Source: a virus
Length of the DNA stretch: 38,112 nt
Virus record (IMG/VR): IMGVR_UViG_3300021962_004918
Span: 1-38,112 of that record
Strand: one strand, 5' to 3'
The position numbers and the translations under genes are program-made. Every line of letters starts with the position of its first letter. Position 1 is the stretch's first letter. Below are positions 14,556 through 21,670 of this stretch, one piece after another. The notes beneath the pieces are model-generated. The model was not told the DNA's origin and did not search any database. It saw nothing but the letters and a program-made list of their open reading frames with translations.

Positions 14556-15490
14556 GAGTTTTTTATTGCCTCTAAAAATCCACACCACTCATTCCTTCGA
14601 TTCGCCCAATTATAATAGGCATCAGCATATGTCTTCTGTGCTCGTCCATTAAATGTTCTTTGACGAATCGTTTGAATTGCGTACACCAAATTGTTGTAAA
14701 AAACATCAGCGTGTTTATTCATATCTTCTGTCCACTGATACATCTGTGTCATACCAGCACTGGTTTCTGGTAGTGCAGCATAGTTTGGATGTACGCATAA
14801 ACAACCAGCAGACATGGCCTCCATTAATGAGATACAAGAGGTTTCTTGCCAGATAGACGGATATGCAAAGATGTGAGAAACACCTAGTGCTAATCTAACT
14901 TCATCATTTGGCACTGAGCCATAATAGTTAACTTGTGGGTGTTCACGAAGTTTGTCGAATAATTCTTTATACGGTTCGTCTCTTTGCTCCCATCCATAGA
15001 TTTTAAAAGAACTATAAACATCCAATTGAACTTTATCATCAGTCTTCGCAATAGCATCGAACACTGCATAAAGAACATTTAGACCTCGATGCGGTGTCGT
15101 ATGATAAATTATTTTGATAACATTATCATTTTTACCAATTTCACTAATAGGATTGATTGCATTTTTCAAAACAACCGAATGTGAATATGGTACGCCTAGA
15201 TATGCGTTATACATCTGGAGTTGCCAGTTAGAAACAAATACGAGTTTATCATACTTCTTCCAACCACCATCTTTTAGATGTTGTACTTCTGGATCGCCTG
15301 GCAAATCATGTAGTACTAAAACTTTTTTCAAATCATTCCGTAGTTCTCTTGGCCTAGAATGAATAATCTGCACACCTTCAAGTAAATCTTGTGGAATAAG
15401 TTCGTGCATTCTTGTTGCCATGAGCTCAGTGCCGCCCATGGCATTTTGATTTGTTTCGTTACGAATTAATTCGCCGTTTGTTATTTCCAT
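14552..15490 (-). CDS. GT-B glycosyltransferase (family 4-like)
   Basis: About 313 aa from the ATG at 15490; the frame is open further upstream but there it overlaps another gene. The C-terminal half has the donor-binding signature FAYPSIWQETSCISLMEA with the ExxxxxxxxE spacing of GT4-type enzymes and a preceding NYYGSVPNDEV strand. The N-terminal half has GGTELMATRM and VLHDLPGD. It probably transfers a sugar from a nucleotide donor to phage DNA, protein or host surface; the acceptor is unknown. It is followed downstream by the rnh promoter, so it ends a unit. Confidence 0.88.
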   Translation of the reverse strand: MEITNGELIRNETNQNAMGGTELMATRMHELIPQDLLEGVQIIHSRPRELRNDLKKVLVLHDLPGDPEVQHLKDGGWKKYDKLVFVSNWQLQMYNAYLGVPYSHSVVLKNAINPISEIGKNDNVIKIIYHTTPHRGLNVLYAVFDAIAKTDDKVQLDVYSSFKIYGWEQRDEPYKELFDKLREHPQVNYYGSVPNDEVRLALGVSHIFAYPSIWQETSCISLMEAMSAGCLCVHPNYAALPETSAGMTQMYQWTEDMNKHADVFYNNLVYAIQTIRQRTFNGRAQKTYADAYYNWANRRNEWCGFLEAIKNS

Positions 15491-15491
15491 T

Positions 15492-15956
15492 TTAGCATAC
15501 CGCAACCGCTTTAATTGAATCAATACGGAAAGAACGCCACGCTTCCTTTTCCATATCCCACACAGGTAAGACTTCTGTGTTAATCTTTTTGGTTTCTGTT
15601 GATTCGGTTTGACGTGCCTGACTAGGGATATGTTCATCCATAAGAGTGCAGGTCATCAGTCGTTCTGAACCATCAGCCTTAGTAAACACAACTTGAATTA
15701 TATTGTTTCTCGCCAAGAGCGAGATATCTTCACGATTATTCATACTTTTATTACTCCATTCTCTAGTAGAATCATTTCTATGTACTCTTTTGCCTGGACT
15801 GCCCCAGCGCCAAGGTTTACGATATACTGAAAGCCGTAAACATTCATCACAAATACACTCGTTTGGAAACTCTTGGTTAGCACCTCTTCCAAAAGGATAG
15901 ACGAACGGCTTATCATTCGTCAATATCTTTGAAAAAAGAGTTTCAAAACTTTTCAT
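15492..15956 (-). CDS. Conserved phage protein with SH3-like C-terminal half; possible two-start gene
   Basis: 154 aa. The C-terminal 83 aa (from an internal ATG at 15743, with GGAG about 10 nt upstream) match a small conserved phage family with VVFTKADGSERLMTCTL and VWDMEKEAWRSFR, probably an SH3-like barrel. The N-terminal 71 aa contain CICDECLRLSVYRKPWRWG, a Cys pair plus aromatic segment unlike the rest. Either two domains are fused here or a short protein is also made from the inner start. It overlaps the upstream stop by 4 nt, which favours use of the outer start. Confidence 0.7.
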   Translation of the reverse strand: MKSFETLFSKILTNDKPFVYPFGRGANQEFPNECICDECLRLSVYRKPWRWGSPGKRVHRNDSTREWSNKSMNNREDISLLARNNIIQVVFTKADGSERLMTCTLMDEHIPSQARQTESTETKKINTEVLPVWDMEKEAWRSFRIDSIKAVAVC

Positions 15957-16237
15957 TCATCGCCATCCCCTGCTTTGGCATTCATGAGATAACGTTTTGG
16001 ACTACCCCAAAGTTCATTTGCTGACACACGCATAAAAGGACGATTCGTTTTCTTAGCCGTATTTTCTACAACCAGTACAACATTCTTTCCTGCACGCCAG
16101 GCTCTCAATTGATTAATTCGCCTTGCAAGTGTATTTTCCATATACTCTCGACGACGTTCTTTTGTAATCGCTCTATTGGTGCCAACTTCTCCTTTAGAGA
16201 CATACTTATTACCTTTACTCTTTTTGCCTTTTGCCAT
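15953..16237 (-). CDS. Conserved basic phage protein, 94 aa
   Basis: Starts MAKGKKSKGNKYVSKGEVGT, a lysine-rich N-terminus, followed by a helix and a beta segment GKNVVLVVENTAKKTNRPF. The same pattern occurs in a conserved unnamed family in marine T4-like phages (from memory). A GGAGG site precedes the ATG. Function unknown. Confidence 0.8.
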   Translation of the reverse strand: MAKGKKSKGNKYVSKGEVGTNRAITKERRREYMENTLARRINQLRAWRAGKNVVLVVENTAKKTNRPFMRVSANELWGSPKRYLMNAKAGDGDE

Positions 16238-16251
16238 ATTATATTCCTCCG

Positions 16252-16893
16252 TTAATCATGCCAACCATAAACAAAAATACTATCCATTCTTCCTCTGGAC
16301 GCTCTTTTGTAATTTAGTTTTTCTAAAAAAGAAGCCCCTCGATTCGCTTCTGTTACAACAACTGGTTTAAACTTTCTTATTGTTTCAACAGCGCCTTCTA
16401 GGGCTTTCTCTTCATATCCCTCTATATCTAGGTGTATCAAATCACAGTGTTCTAAAGTCATATCATCAATACGATACATTTGTACATCGCCTGGTGCATC
16501 TTTGATTTTATGTGTACCTACATTATTTTTGTTGGTATTTTGAATAGTAAACTTTTCTGTTGTATTACCCAAACCACCTTTGGTCTTTACATAACCATCA
16601 CCAACACAATTTCTATCTAAACAATAAAAGTTCAATTCGTCTGGTTCGAACGTGTAAACCTTTTCAAAATAATTTTTATAGAAACGAGCGTACATACCAC
16701 AGTTACCGCCAGCCTGTATCACCGCTTTAAATTGTTTTACATGATCCATAAACAAATGATGATCGGCGATCCAATCAAACAAAGGTCCGTCTCTTTCATT
16801 ACCAAAAGCACCACTATCACTAGTGACCCAGAGTAATTCATCAACGCCTTCATGGCCACATTTTCGATATGATGTAAGTTCTTCAAAATTCAT
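16252..16893 (-). CDS. FkbM-family SAM methyltransferase
   Basis: 213 aa from the ATG at 16893; an upstream in-frame ATG would overlap the DUF2061 gene. Motif I is AVIQAGGNCGMYARFY, followed by VYTFEPDE for the SAM acidic strand and HLDIEGYEEKALEGA, the FkbM signature. FkbM enzymes methylate sugar or lipid hydroxyls, so it may modify a glycan together with the glycosyltransferases of this genome. Such genes are frequent in marine phages. Confidence 0.9.
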   Translation of the reverse strand: MNFEELTSYRKCGHEGVDELLWVTSDSGAFGNERDGPLFDWIADHHLFMDHVKQFKAVIQAGGNCGMYARFYKNYFEKVYTFEPDELNFYCLDRNCVGDGYVKTKGGLGNTTEKFTIQNTNKNNVGTHKIKDAPGDVQMYRIDDMTLEHCDLIHLDIEGYEEKALEGAVETIRKFKPVVVTEANRGASFLEKLNYKRASRGRMDSIFVYGWHD

Positions 16894-16895
16894 TT

Positions 16896-17138
16896 TTATT
16901 TTACCTTGTTTGTTTCGAATATCCACAGTTTATGCAGAACATAAAACCATACGCCATTGATGCAAGGCTCTATAATTGCGTCTACTGCTGCTAATGTAAA
17001 CTCTGCACCTGTAATTAAATTGTTGCAGATCATGGCAATGATAATGTGTCCTATGGTGTAAACAATCGCAAGTAGAACACTACTACCACCTATAATGCGT
17101 TTGAGAAGTCTGAATATACCAAGTCTGAATTCACTCAC
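16896..17138 (-). CDS. DUF2061-like membrane protein, 80 aa
   Basis: Starts MSEFRLGIFRLLKRIIGGS. Two membrane helices (about 18-36 and 43-68) and the C-terminal FYVLHKLWIF match the pattern of DUF2061 (LITG... K/E ...YxxHExxW). It lies between FkbM methyltransferase and a small coiled-coil gene with 2-4 nt contacts. Function unknown. Confidence 0.8.
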   Translation of the reverse strand: MSEFRLGIFRLLKRIIGGSSVLLAIVYTIGHIIIAMICNNLITGAEFTLAAVDAIIEPCINGVWFYVLHKLWIFETNKVK

Positions 17139-17368
17139 TTCTCGATTCCTTCTAATCGCCTATCGACGATGTATTTTTGAATATCAACGACATTTTCTTC
17201 CTCAATAATTCCTATAATAATATTTGTTACTTGTATATCCATTTGAATATACTGCATTTTCTCTTGTAACTCAAGAAGTTTTTCCTGATAATAAGCCAAT
17301 TCTTTCTGTTTACGTTTTCTAACGTTCAGAAGTTCTTCTAACACCAGAATTTTATGGTCGTCTGTCAT
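17135..17368 (-). CDS. Small coiled-coil protein, 77 aa
   Basis: Starts MTDDHKILVLEELLNVRKR. Residues 10-50 are strongly heptad-patterned (KELAYYQEKLLELQEKMQ). No family is recognised. It overlaps the stop of the SleB-like gene by 4 nt and the next start by 4 nt, so it is part of the same operon. Confidence 0.75.
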   Translation of the reverse strand: MTDDHKILVLEELLNVRKRKQKELAYYQEKLLELQEKMQYIQMDIQVTNIIIGIIEEENVVDIQKYIVDRRLEGIEK

Positions 17369-17883
17369 TGTTTATAAAAAATATGCCTTCCTATTTTCGT
17401 AGTGCGTTTTAAAGTATTGCTCCATTTTGGATTAACATAGTCTGCATGATACCACATTGCACCCTTTGAAGGATCGTCTGCTCTTTCTGTGCCATACTCA
17501 TTCAAAACACGCCTAGCGATTTCAAAACAATCGTCATATGCATCTAAGTCAAATACTTCATCGCTTTTACCATCGCAATACCAAGAAAACTGGCACATGT
17601 TTTTAATAGGCACCTGTCTGTATTTATCTTTCCAATGCGGACGGTGAGGACCTTCAAAAACAACATCACATACAGTATTAGGAAATTTTGAACTTTTTAC
17701 ACGGTTCAATACCACATAAGACACCGCTATTTTTCCTCTGAGAGGTTCAGATACCGCTTCATGATATATGTTAAGAGCCAAACAATGAATGTCTTCTTTC
17801 GAAGAAGTATCAGAACCATAGACGTTGACGCCGGCTAAGAAGCCGACGCCAAGACATATGATTGTAGAGATAAGAAGCCGCAT
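17365..17883 (-). CDS. SleB-like cell wall hydrolase (Hydrolase_2)
   Basis: 172 aa. A signal peptide (MRLLISTIICLGVGFLAGV) is followed by ALNIYHEAVSEPLRGKIAV with the catalytic Glu42, then VLNRVKSS, the CQFSWYCDG box and AMWYHADYVNP, all typical of SleB/CwlJ-type lytic transglycosylases. It would cut peptidoglycan from the periplasm and may act in lysis or in wall remodelling. The ATG overlaps the stop of the DUF932 gene by one base. Confidence 0.92.
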   Translation of the reverse strand: MRLLISTIICLGVGFLAGVNVYGSDTSSKEDIHCLALNIYHEAVSEPLRGKIAVSYVVLNRVKSSKFPNTVCDVVFEGPHRPHWKDKYRQVPIKNMCQFSWYCDGKSDEVFDLDAYDDCFEIARRVLNEYGTERADDPSKGAMWYHADYVNPKWSNTLKRTTKIGRHIFYKQ

Positions 17884-18833
17884 TAAGCGGCCTCTGCATA
17901 TTCAACGGCTTTCTTCAAAGAATCTACTTTCTTTTTCTGATTAGCGCCAAACCATGCGCTCTGCATACGAGTATCATTTGAACGACCTGCAACATGATCA
18001 GTGAAGTAGGTTACAGCATTGTATGCCTGCCACCAAGTGCCTTCACCATACTGAGCGCCAGGTTGTGTGCTCATCAGTTCACGAACCGTTTCGCCTGTGC
18101 GGCTAAGATCGCCAGCAGCACTCTTCTTAGTACCAAACAATTCAGTCAAATACTCGTCAAGTGACTTAGCAGTGTAGCGCTTCGAGCCAAGAAACTGTGC
18201 CATTCCACGATATTGATCCAGTTTGCTATGAGCAATACCGAGAGTTGCTTTCACGCTTTCAGCATCGAATGCTTTACGATGGTTCAAACGAACTGCATTG
18301 TCAGCCGTTTTGCCAAGTGACAGTGTAAGAGTGTTGTTGCAAACGACTCGAATAGGAGTGAAACGAACATCTATGCTCTTACCATACTGGTGAGGATTGG
18401 AGAACAGAAGATAAGACTCTACTGTGTCGCCGTTAAACAAAGTGAAGTTGTCTTCGACCTTTGCAAGAGCCCAAATAATCTGACCGTCTTTCAGTGAACC
18501 AGCAGTATGCATCTTCATGTTACCTGCTTCGACAAATTCATGGAAGAATTCAAATGCTTCTGAGTTCTGTACGGGGTTCCAGTTAGCACCAACCTGTGTC
18601 AGTACCTTACCGTCAATGTCACGCACAAGTGCTTTCTGACCAGTTGGGATCTTTTCGCCGTTAAACTCTACAAACGAATCGAGTTCTTCGACTCGCCAGT
18701 CAAGACCAGCAAGTGCCATCATGTCCATGGCAGAAGTGTCTTCAGGTACTTGGACACCAAGACCATGCCACGGTACTTCACCAACATATGCAAGTTGTGC
18801 TTGGCCGTTTACGATTTCAAGTTCATGTGCCAT
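17883..18833 (-). CDS. DUF932 phage/plasmid protein
   Basis: 316 aa. VPWHGLGVQV near the N-terminus and VVCNNTLTLSL in the middle are the hallmarks of DUF932 (phage/plasmid-like protein TIGR03299 type). The family is widespread in phages and plasmids; its function is unknown. AAAGGAG precedes the ATG, and a strong sigma70-type promoter lies 42 nt upstream, so it is probably an abundant early or middle product. Confidence 0.92.
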   Translation of the reverse strand: MAHELEIVNGQAQLAYVGEVPWHGLGVQVPEDTSAMDMMALAGLDWRVEELDSFVEFNGEKIPTGQKALVRDIDGKVLTQVGANWNPVQNSEAFEFFHEFVEAGNMKMHTAGSLKDGQIIWALAKVEDNFTLFNGDTVESYLLFSNPHQYGKSIDVRFTPIRVVCNNTLTLSLGKTADNAVRLNHRKAFDAESVKATLGIAHSKLDQYRGMAQFLGSKRYTAKSLDEYLTELFGTKKSAAGDLSRTGETVRELMSTQPGAQYGEGTWWQAYNAVTYFTDHVAGRSNDTRMQSAWFGANQKKKVDSLKKAVEYAEAA

Positions 18834-18874
18834 TAGTTATCTCCTTTGGCGTTTCATCATTAATCAATATATGG

Positions 18875-18903
18875 ATCTTACGATATTTTGAAAACAAAGT
18901 CAA
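18875..18903 (-). promoter_or_regulatory. Sigma70-type promoter
   Basis: Minus strand -35 TTGACT, 17-bp spacer, -10 TAAGAT. An AT-only palindrome (ATAATTTTTTGAAAAAATTAT) lies immediately upstream and may end the preceding transcript weakly. Confidence 0.87.
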
Positions 18904-18919
18904 TAATTTTTTGAAAAAA

Positions 18920-19255
18920 TTATGCTTCGTACCAATAAGTTTCTGTTTCGCGTACCAGGTGTTCAGCTCCATCATACTCATCTATGACAAATCTTTCTCC
19001 TTTATTAACCCATTCCACAAACAGGTCCTTTGCACCGCCAGTAACTAACCAATCGTTGTCTTTGTATTTTTCTGTAACGAAGGCCTCAATCTCGTCCTCA
19101 CGATCTTCCAGAACCATCTTTACAACATCAGCGTCAAACAACAGTGCTTCTGCCAACTCTTCATCGACAGTATTCCAGGTACTCCACCCAGCACCGTAAC
19201 CAGCACTCACCAGAACAGCAATCTTGCCGTCTTCACGAACATATTTTTCAACCAT
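18920..19255 (-). CDS. Conserved phage protein, 111 aa
   Basis: Starts MVEKYVREDGKIAVLVSAGY. GYGAGWSTWNTVDEELAEAL and a C-terminal RFVIDEYDGAEHLV segment recur in a widespread unnamed phage family (from memory). No catalytic residues are identified. It follows a 44-aa gene by 7 nt. Confidence 0.85.
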   Translation of the reverse strand: MVEKYVREDGKIAVLVSAGYGAGWSTWNTVDEELAEALLFDADVVKMVLEDREDEIEAFVTEKYKDNDWLVTGGAKDLFVEWVNKGERFVIDEYDGAEHLVRETETYWYEA

Positions 19256-19262
19256 GGTTATA

Positions 19263-19397
19263 TCACCTTTTGTTTTTAAAGAGAGATTCGACGCGCAAAC
19301 GCCACTCTACGAATTCTTTAAATCCTTCGTCGGTTGGAGTAGTATTGGACTCAGTGCAAAACTCTATGTAAAACTCTCTGTACATTTCGGTATTCAT
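19263..19397 (-). CDS. Small phage protein, 44 aa
   Basis: Starts MNTEMYREFYIEFCTESNTT and ends VESLFKNKR. GAGGAG lies about 8 nt before the ATG, which overlaps the upstream stop (ATATGA). No family is recognised. The good site and coupling support it. Confidence 0.65.
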   Translation of the reverse strand: MNTEMYREFYIEFCTESNTTPTDEGFKEFVEWRLRVESLFKNKR

Positions 19398-19567
19398 ATT
19401 ACTGACTCCTCTACGATTTCGTAATCATATTCCCACCACTTATCATTGTCTTTTCTATCGAGCTCTTCGATAAATGCTACTGCTTTTTCTTCTGAGGAAA
19501 AAAGCTGTGAAAGTTGATAAGTGTTTTGAAATTTGAGATTGGTGCAGTTGATTCGGTATACTTTCAT
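19394..19567 (-). CDS. Small early phage protein, 57 aa
   Basis: Starts MKVYRINCTNLKFQNTYQLS at 19567. An in-frame ATG at 19594 would add MKTNRERKE, but it directly abuts the -10 box, so it should not be in the message. It is a short alpha/beta protein with acidic C-terminus; no family is recognised. Its leader is another copy of the shared ACGAATCGA leader. Confidence 0.7.
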   Translation of the reverse strand: MKVYRINCTNLKFQNTYQLSQLFSSEEKAVAFIEELDRKDNDKWWEYDYEIVEESVI

Positions 19568-19594
19568 TTCTTTTCTTTCTCGATTCGTTTTCAT

Positions 19595-19629
19595 ATTATA
19601 AGGATATTCGTTTTGAAAAGAAAAGTCAA
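19595..19629 (-). promoter_or_regulatory. Weak or atypical early promoter with shared leader
   Basis: Minus strand -10 TATAAT is perfect, but the best -35, TTGACT, is 23 bp away, too far for plain sigma70. The -10 is followed by the shared ATGAAAACGAATCGA string. A phage activator or an extended element may replace the -35. Confidence 0.5.
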
Positions 19630-19679
19630 GCATTTTTTTTAAAAAAATTTAATTTTTTTTCGATAAGAAAATCAATAAC

Positions 19680-20093
19680 TTATCCGGTAGGCAGGTCTAG
19701 ATCACCTAAAAATTGGCCTATAATTTCGTCTGGATCTTCTATGTCTAACACTTCTTCCGCTATTAACTGAAGAGGATGGTCTAATCCATAGGTTCGCATA
19801 ATCATCGACTTAAGCGATTCGACACAGAACATAATATCATTTGCGTTTGGATTGGTTTCGAAATCAATACCAATATCATCTAGGTTTTGAATGATGTTAT
19901 AGACGATGTTCATTGATAAATCGATAACCACCTTCATTTGATCGTCACGCAAATTGTTTCGAAGCTCTTCGACCGATTGAGGAGGCCTTCGAATATTAGA
20001 CTTAGGAAACGCAACGATATTATCCGTCTTATCCAATACAATCTTCTGAGTAGGTTTGTTTTCGTCTTCCGGTGTAAAAGTGATTTCGTCCAT
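19680..20093 (-). CDS. Conserved phage protein, 137 aa, acidic
   Basis: Starts MDEITFTPEDENKPTQKIV. It is acidic, with a disordered N-terminus and a helical body (VVIDLSMNIVYNIIQNLDD). It pairs with the next gene upstream across a 2-nt gap and probably forms a two-gene unit with it. The family occurs in T4-like marine phages without assigned function. Between it and 19629 lies AT-rich sequence without a gene. Confidence 0.8.
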   Translation of the reverse strand: MDEITFTPEDENKPTQKIVLDKTDNIVAFPKSNIRRPPQSVEELRNNLRDDQMKVVIDLSMNIVYNIIQNLDDIGIDFETNPNANDIMFCVESLKSMIMRTYGLDHPLQLIAEEVLDIEDPDEIIGQFLGDLDLPTG

Positions 20094-20095
20094 AT

Positions 20096-21208
20096 CTACT
20101 TTATCGCTTTCAGAATAATACAGTCTGTATTGATTCTACCTGGTAAGTTGTTAGAAGATTTTGTACTTAATTCATTGAATAGTTTTTCAATACTCTTAGG
20201 TGTTTTCTTCATAATGTCTTTAAGAAATTCTTCTGGTTTTCTCAGTTTCTTTTTCATAGACATTTCAGGATTAAAGTTCTGAAGAGTAGTGCCTTTCAGT
20301 GCAAGTCCTGATTCAGAAACATAAATTATGAATTCTTTATATCTAGTATTAAAGACATACAGATAACTAGCATCAATTATATTTATAGGATCAATACTAG
20401 CTAATTTGTATTCTGAATCTTCCTTCTTGTATTTGATATTCTTAATTTGTTTATCTTTCGTCATAGGACGAGGTGTGCGTTTCTTACGAGTAGCCTTCTT
20501 TGTATTTTCATACAAATCAAGTTCAGATAGAAGGTGATCGAAGAAAGCGATAAACAACTTAATTTGTGTCTTAGTAAGATGTGAGTACCCTTCCAACAAA
20601 TCTGAAGGACAGTCCTTCTTCGTAAGAGTAACAAACTCTTCACGCATAGGAGCATAGTATTCACGAATAGGTTTGATATGCACCTGTGCTACATTGTTCG
20701 ATTTTAGATATTCGAAGACTTTAGGAAGCGTCTTCGATGGTTGTTCATCTATCCATTCCTCTAACTGTGCAACGATATCCGCTAACTGTTCACGCATACG
20801 GTCTTGTATCGAAGGACGATAAGATTGTTTCTTTTCCTCCTTCTTTTTTGCCTTTTTGGCAGTTTGTTTGCCGCGTTGAATAAGTTCTTGAAAACAATTT
20901 TCCATCCATTCGACGGTCTCTTCAGGTGCTTTCTCTGGACCGTTTTTGTCCCAATAACAGTAAGCAGCAATATGATTCTTAGACCAACGCCAGATTTCAT
21001 TCTTCATAATGGCAGCATAATCCGTTCGACTCTTGTTCGCTTTAAGCCAGTCGTTAATTATCTTCTGTACTTCTTTAGATTCGACTTCTAAATAAAATGA
21101 TTGGACATACTTTCGATATCCTTCTTTCATCGAAATTTGAGAAGCATTGCCTTTCTTAAGGCGGTCATATGCCTTCTTCTTACGGCGAATCTTTACGCTG
21201 AGAGCCAT
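20096..21208 (-). CDS. Conserved phage protein, 370 aa, basic
   Basis: Starts MALSVKIRRKKKAYDRLKKG, strongly basic, with a second basic patch (KKAKKKEEKKQ) near residue 125 and a third near 245. The middle is helical; the C-terminal third has a beta-rich YLYVFNTRYKEFIIYVSESG segment. It has no recognisable enzyme motif. Its own strong promoter and position next to the helicase and uvsX unit suggest a nucleic-acid-related early function, which is inference. Confidence 0.85.
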   Translation of the reverse strand: MALSVKIRRKKKAYDRLKKGNASQISMKEGYRKYVQSFYLEVESKEVQKIINDWLKANKSRTDYAAIMKNEIWRWSKNHIAAYCYWDKNGPEKAPEETVEWMENCFQELIQRGKQTAKKAKKKEEKKQSYRPSIQDRMREQLADIVAQLEEWIDEQPSKTLPKVFEYLKSNNVAQVHIKPIREYYAPMREEFVTLTKKDCPSDLLEGYSHLTKTQIKLFIAFFDHLLSELDLYENTKKATRKKRTPRPMTKDKQIKNIKYKKEDSEYKLASIDPINIIDASYLYVFNTRYKEFIIYVSESGLALKGTTLQNFNPEMSMKKKLRKPEEFLKDIMKKTPKSIEKLFNELSTKSSNNLPGRINTDCIILKAIK

Positions 21209-21237
21209 TACATTACTCCATTAAATTAATTTAATCC

Positions 21238-21266
21238 ATCCTAGGATAAAAAAATCCTTTTGTCAA
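21238..21266 (-). promoter_or_regulatory. Sigma70-type promoter
   Basis: Minus strand -35 TTGACA, 17-bp spacer, -10 TAGGAT, 30 nt before the ATG at 21208. It lies back to back with the plus-strand late promoter at 21288, so two divergent transcripts start within about 70 bp. Confidence 0.88.
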
Positions 21267-21287
21267 GATGTTTTTAAAATTTTTTTG

Positions 21288-21295
21288 TATAAATA
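21288..21295 (+). promoter_or_regulatory. T4-type late promoter on plus strand
   Basis: TATAAATA reads on the plus strand, opposite to all protein genes here. A transcript from about 21301 would run about 150 nt to a strong terminator with no gene in between. Confidence 0.75.
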
Positions 21296-21300
21296 GAAAG

Positions 21301-21449
21301 GGTGCGTGTAATGTGTTTTCATAACATAAGAGGCAAGGGTTGAGAAAAATAAATTCACCAGGAAAAGTCGAGGTTGCGGAAAGTCCGCCAGTGGGGTTCT
21401 GCTCGACAACACGGTCCAAGTAAAAAGCCGCTCTTCGAAGCGGCTTTTT
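21301..21449 (+). ncRNA. Plus-strand structured small RNA candidate
   Basis: About 149 nt between a late promoter and an intrinsic terminator, with no open frame longer than 10 codons. A clear two-level hairpin is present: GTCGAG (21367-21372) pairs with CTCGAC (21402-21407), and inside it GCGGA-AAG-TCCGC (21376-21388). The GC content is higher than the surroundings. It is antisense to no annotated gene and lies between the gp41-side unit and the gene at 21208. The family is unknown to me; a trans-acting RNA made late in infection is the simplest reading. Confidence 0.7.
21422..21449 (+). terminator. Bidirectional intrinsic terminator
   Basis: An 11-bp perfect stem AAAAAGCCGCT / AGCGGCTTTTT with loop CTTCGA and a T run on either strand. 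It ends the plus-strand small RNA and also the leftward transcript of the helicase unit, whose last stop codon is at 21449-21451. Confidence 0.92.
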
Positions 21450-21670
21450 TATTCTTCCCAAACATATTCACTGTCTTCTGTATAATCGTATACGACATTG
21501 TTGTTTTCATAACTAAAAAAGGCAGGAGTTTTTCCTTGAAATCCACTGCCTAAGTTTAACTTGCGGCAGGTTTGTTCTGCCTTATCCCTAGATGAATATC
21601 TTGTTATTTTTAACTCATTGTTTTCTATAATATAGAAACCATCATCTTCTTCTGACACTTTATATGACAT
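21449..21670 (-). CDS. Small phage protein, 73 aa
   Basis: Starts MSYKVSEEDDGFYIIENNEL; its ATG overlaps the helicase stop (TAATG), so translation is coupled. It is acidic and probably an alpha/beta fold, with RDKAEQTCRKLNLG resembling a helix of small phage proteins. Function unknown. Confidence 0.75.
   Translation of the reverse strand: MSYKVSEEDDGFYIIENNELKITRYSSRDKAEQTCRKLNLGSGFQGKTPAFFSYENNNVVYDYTEDSEYVWEE

Noticed and set aside
20380-20387. TATAAATA match on the minus strand
   Set aside because: Inside the 370-aa gene, far from any downstream start codon; likely chance in AT-rich coding sequence. The same applies to 28059-28066 (gene 62) and 31684-31691 (DUF3310 gene start region).
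21231-21461. Minus-strand open frame of 76 codons over the small-RNA region
   Set aside because: It crosses the terminator hairpin and the helicase-unit end, has no ribosome site and overlaps the divergent promoters; the region is better explained as noncoding RNA.
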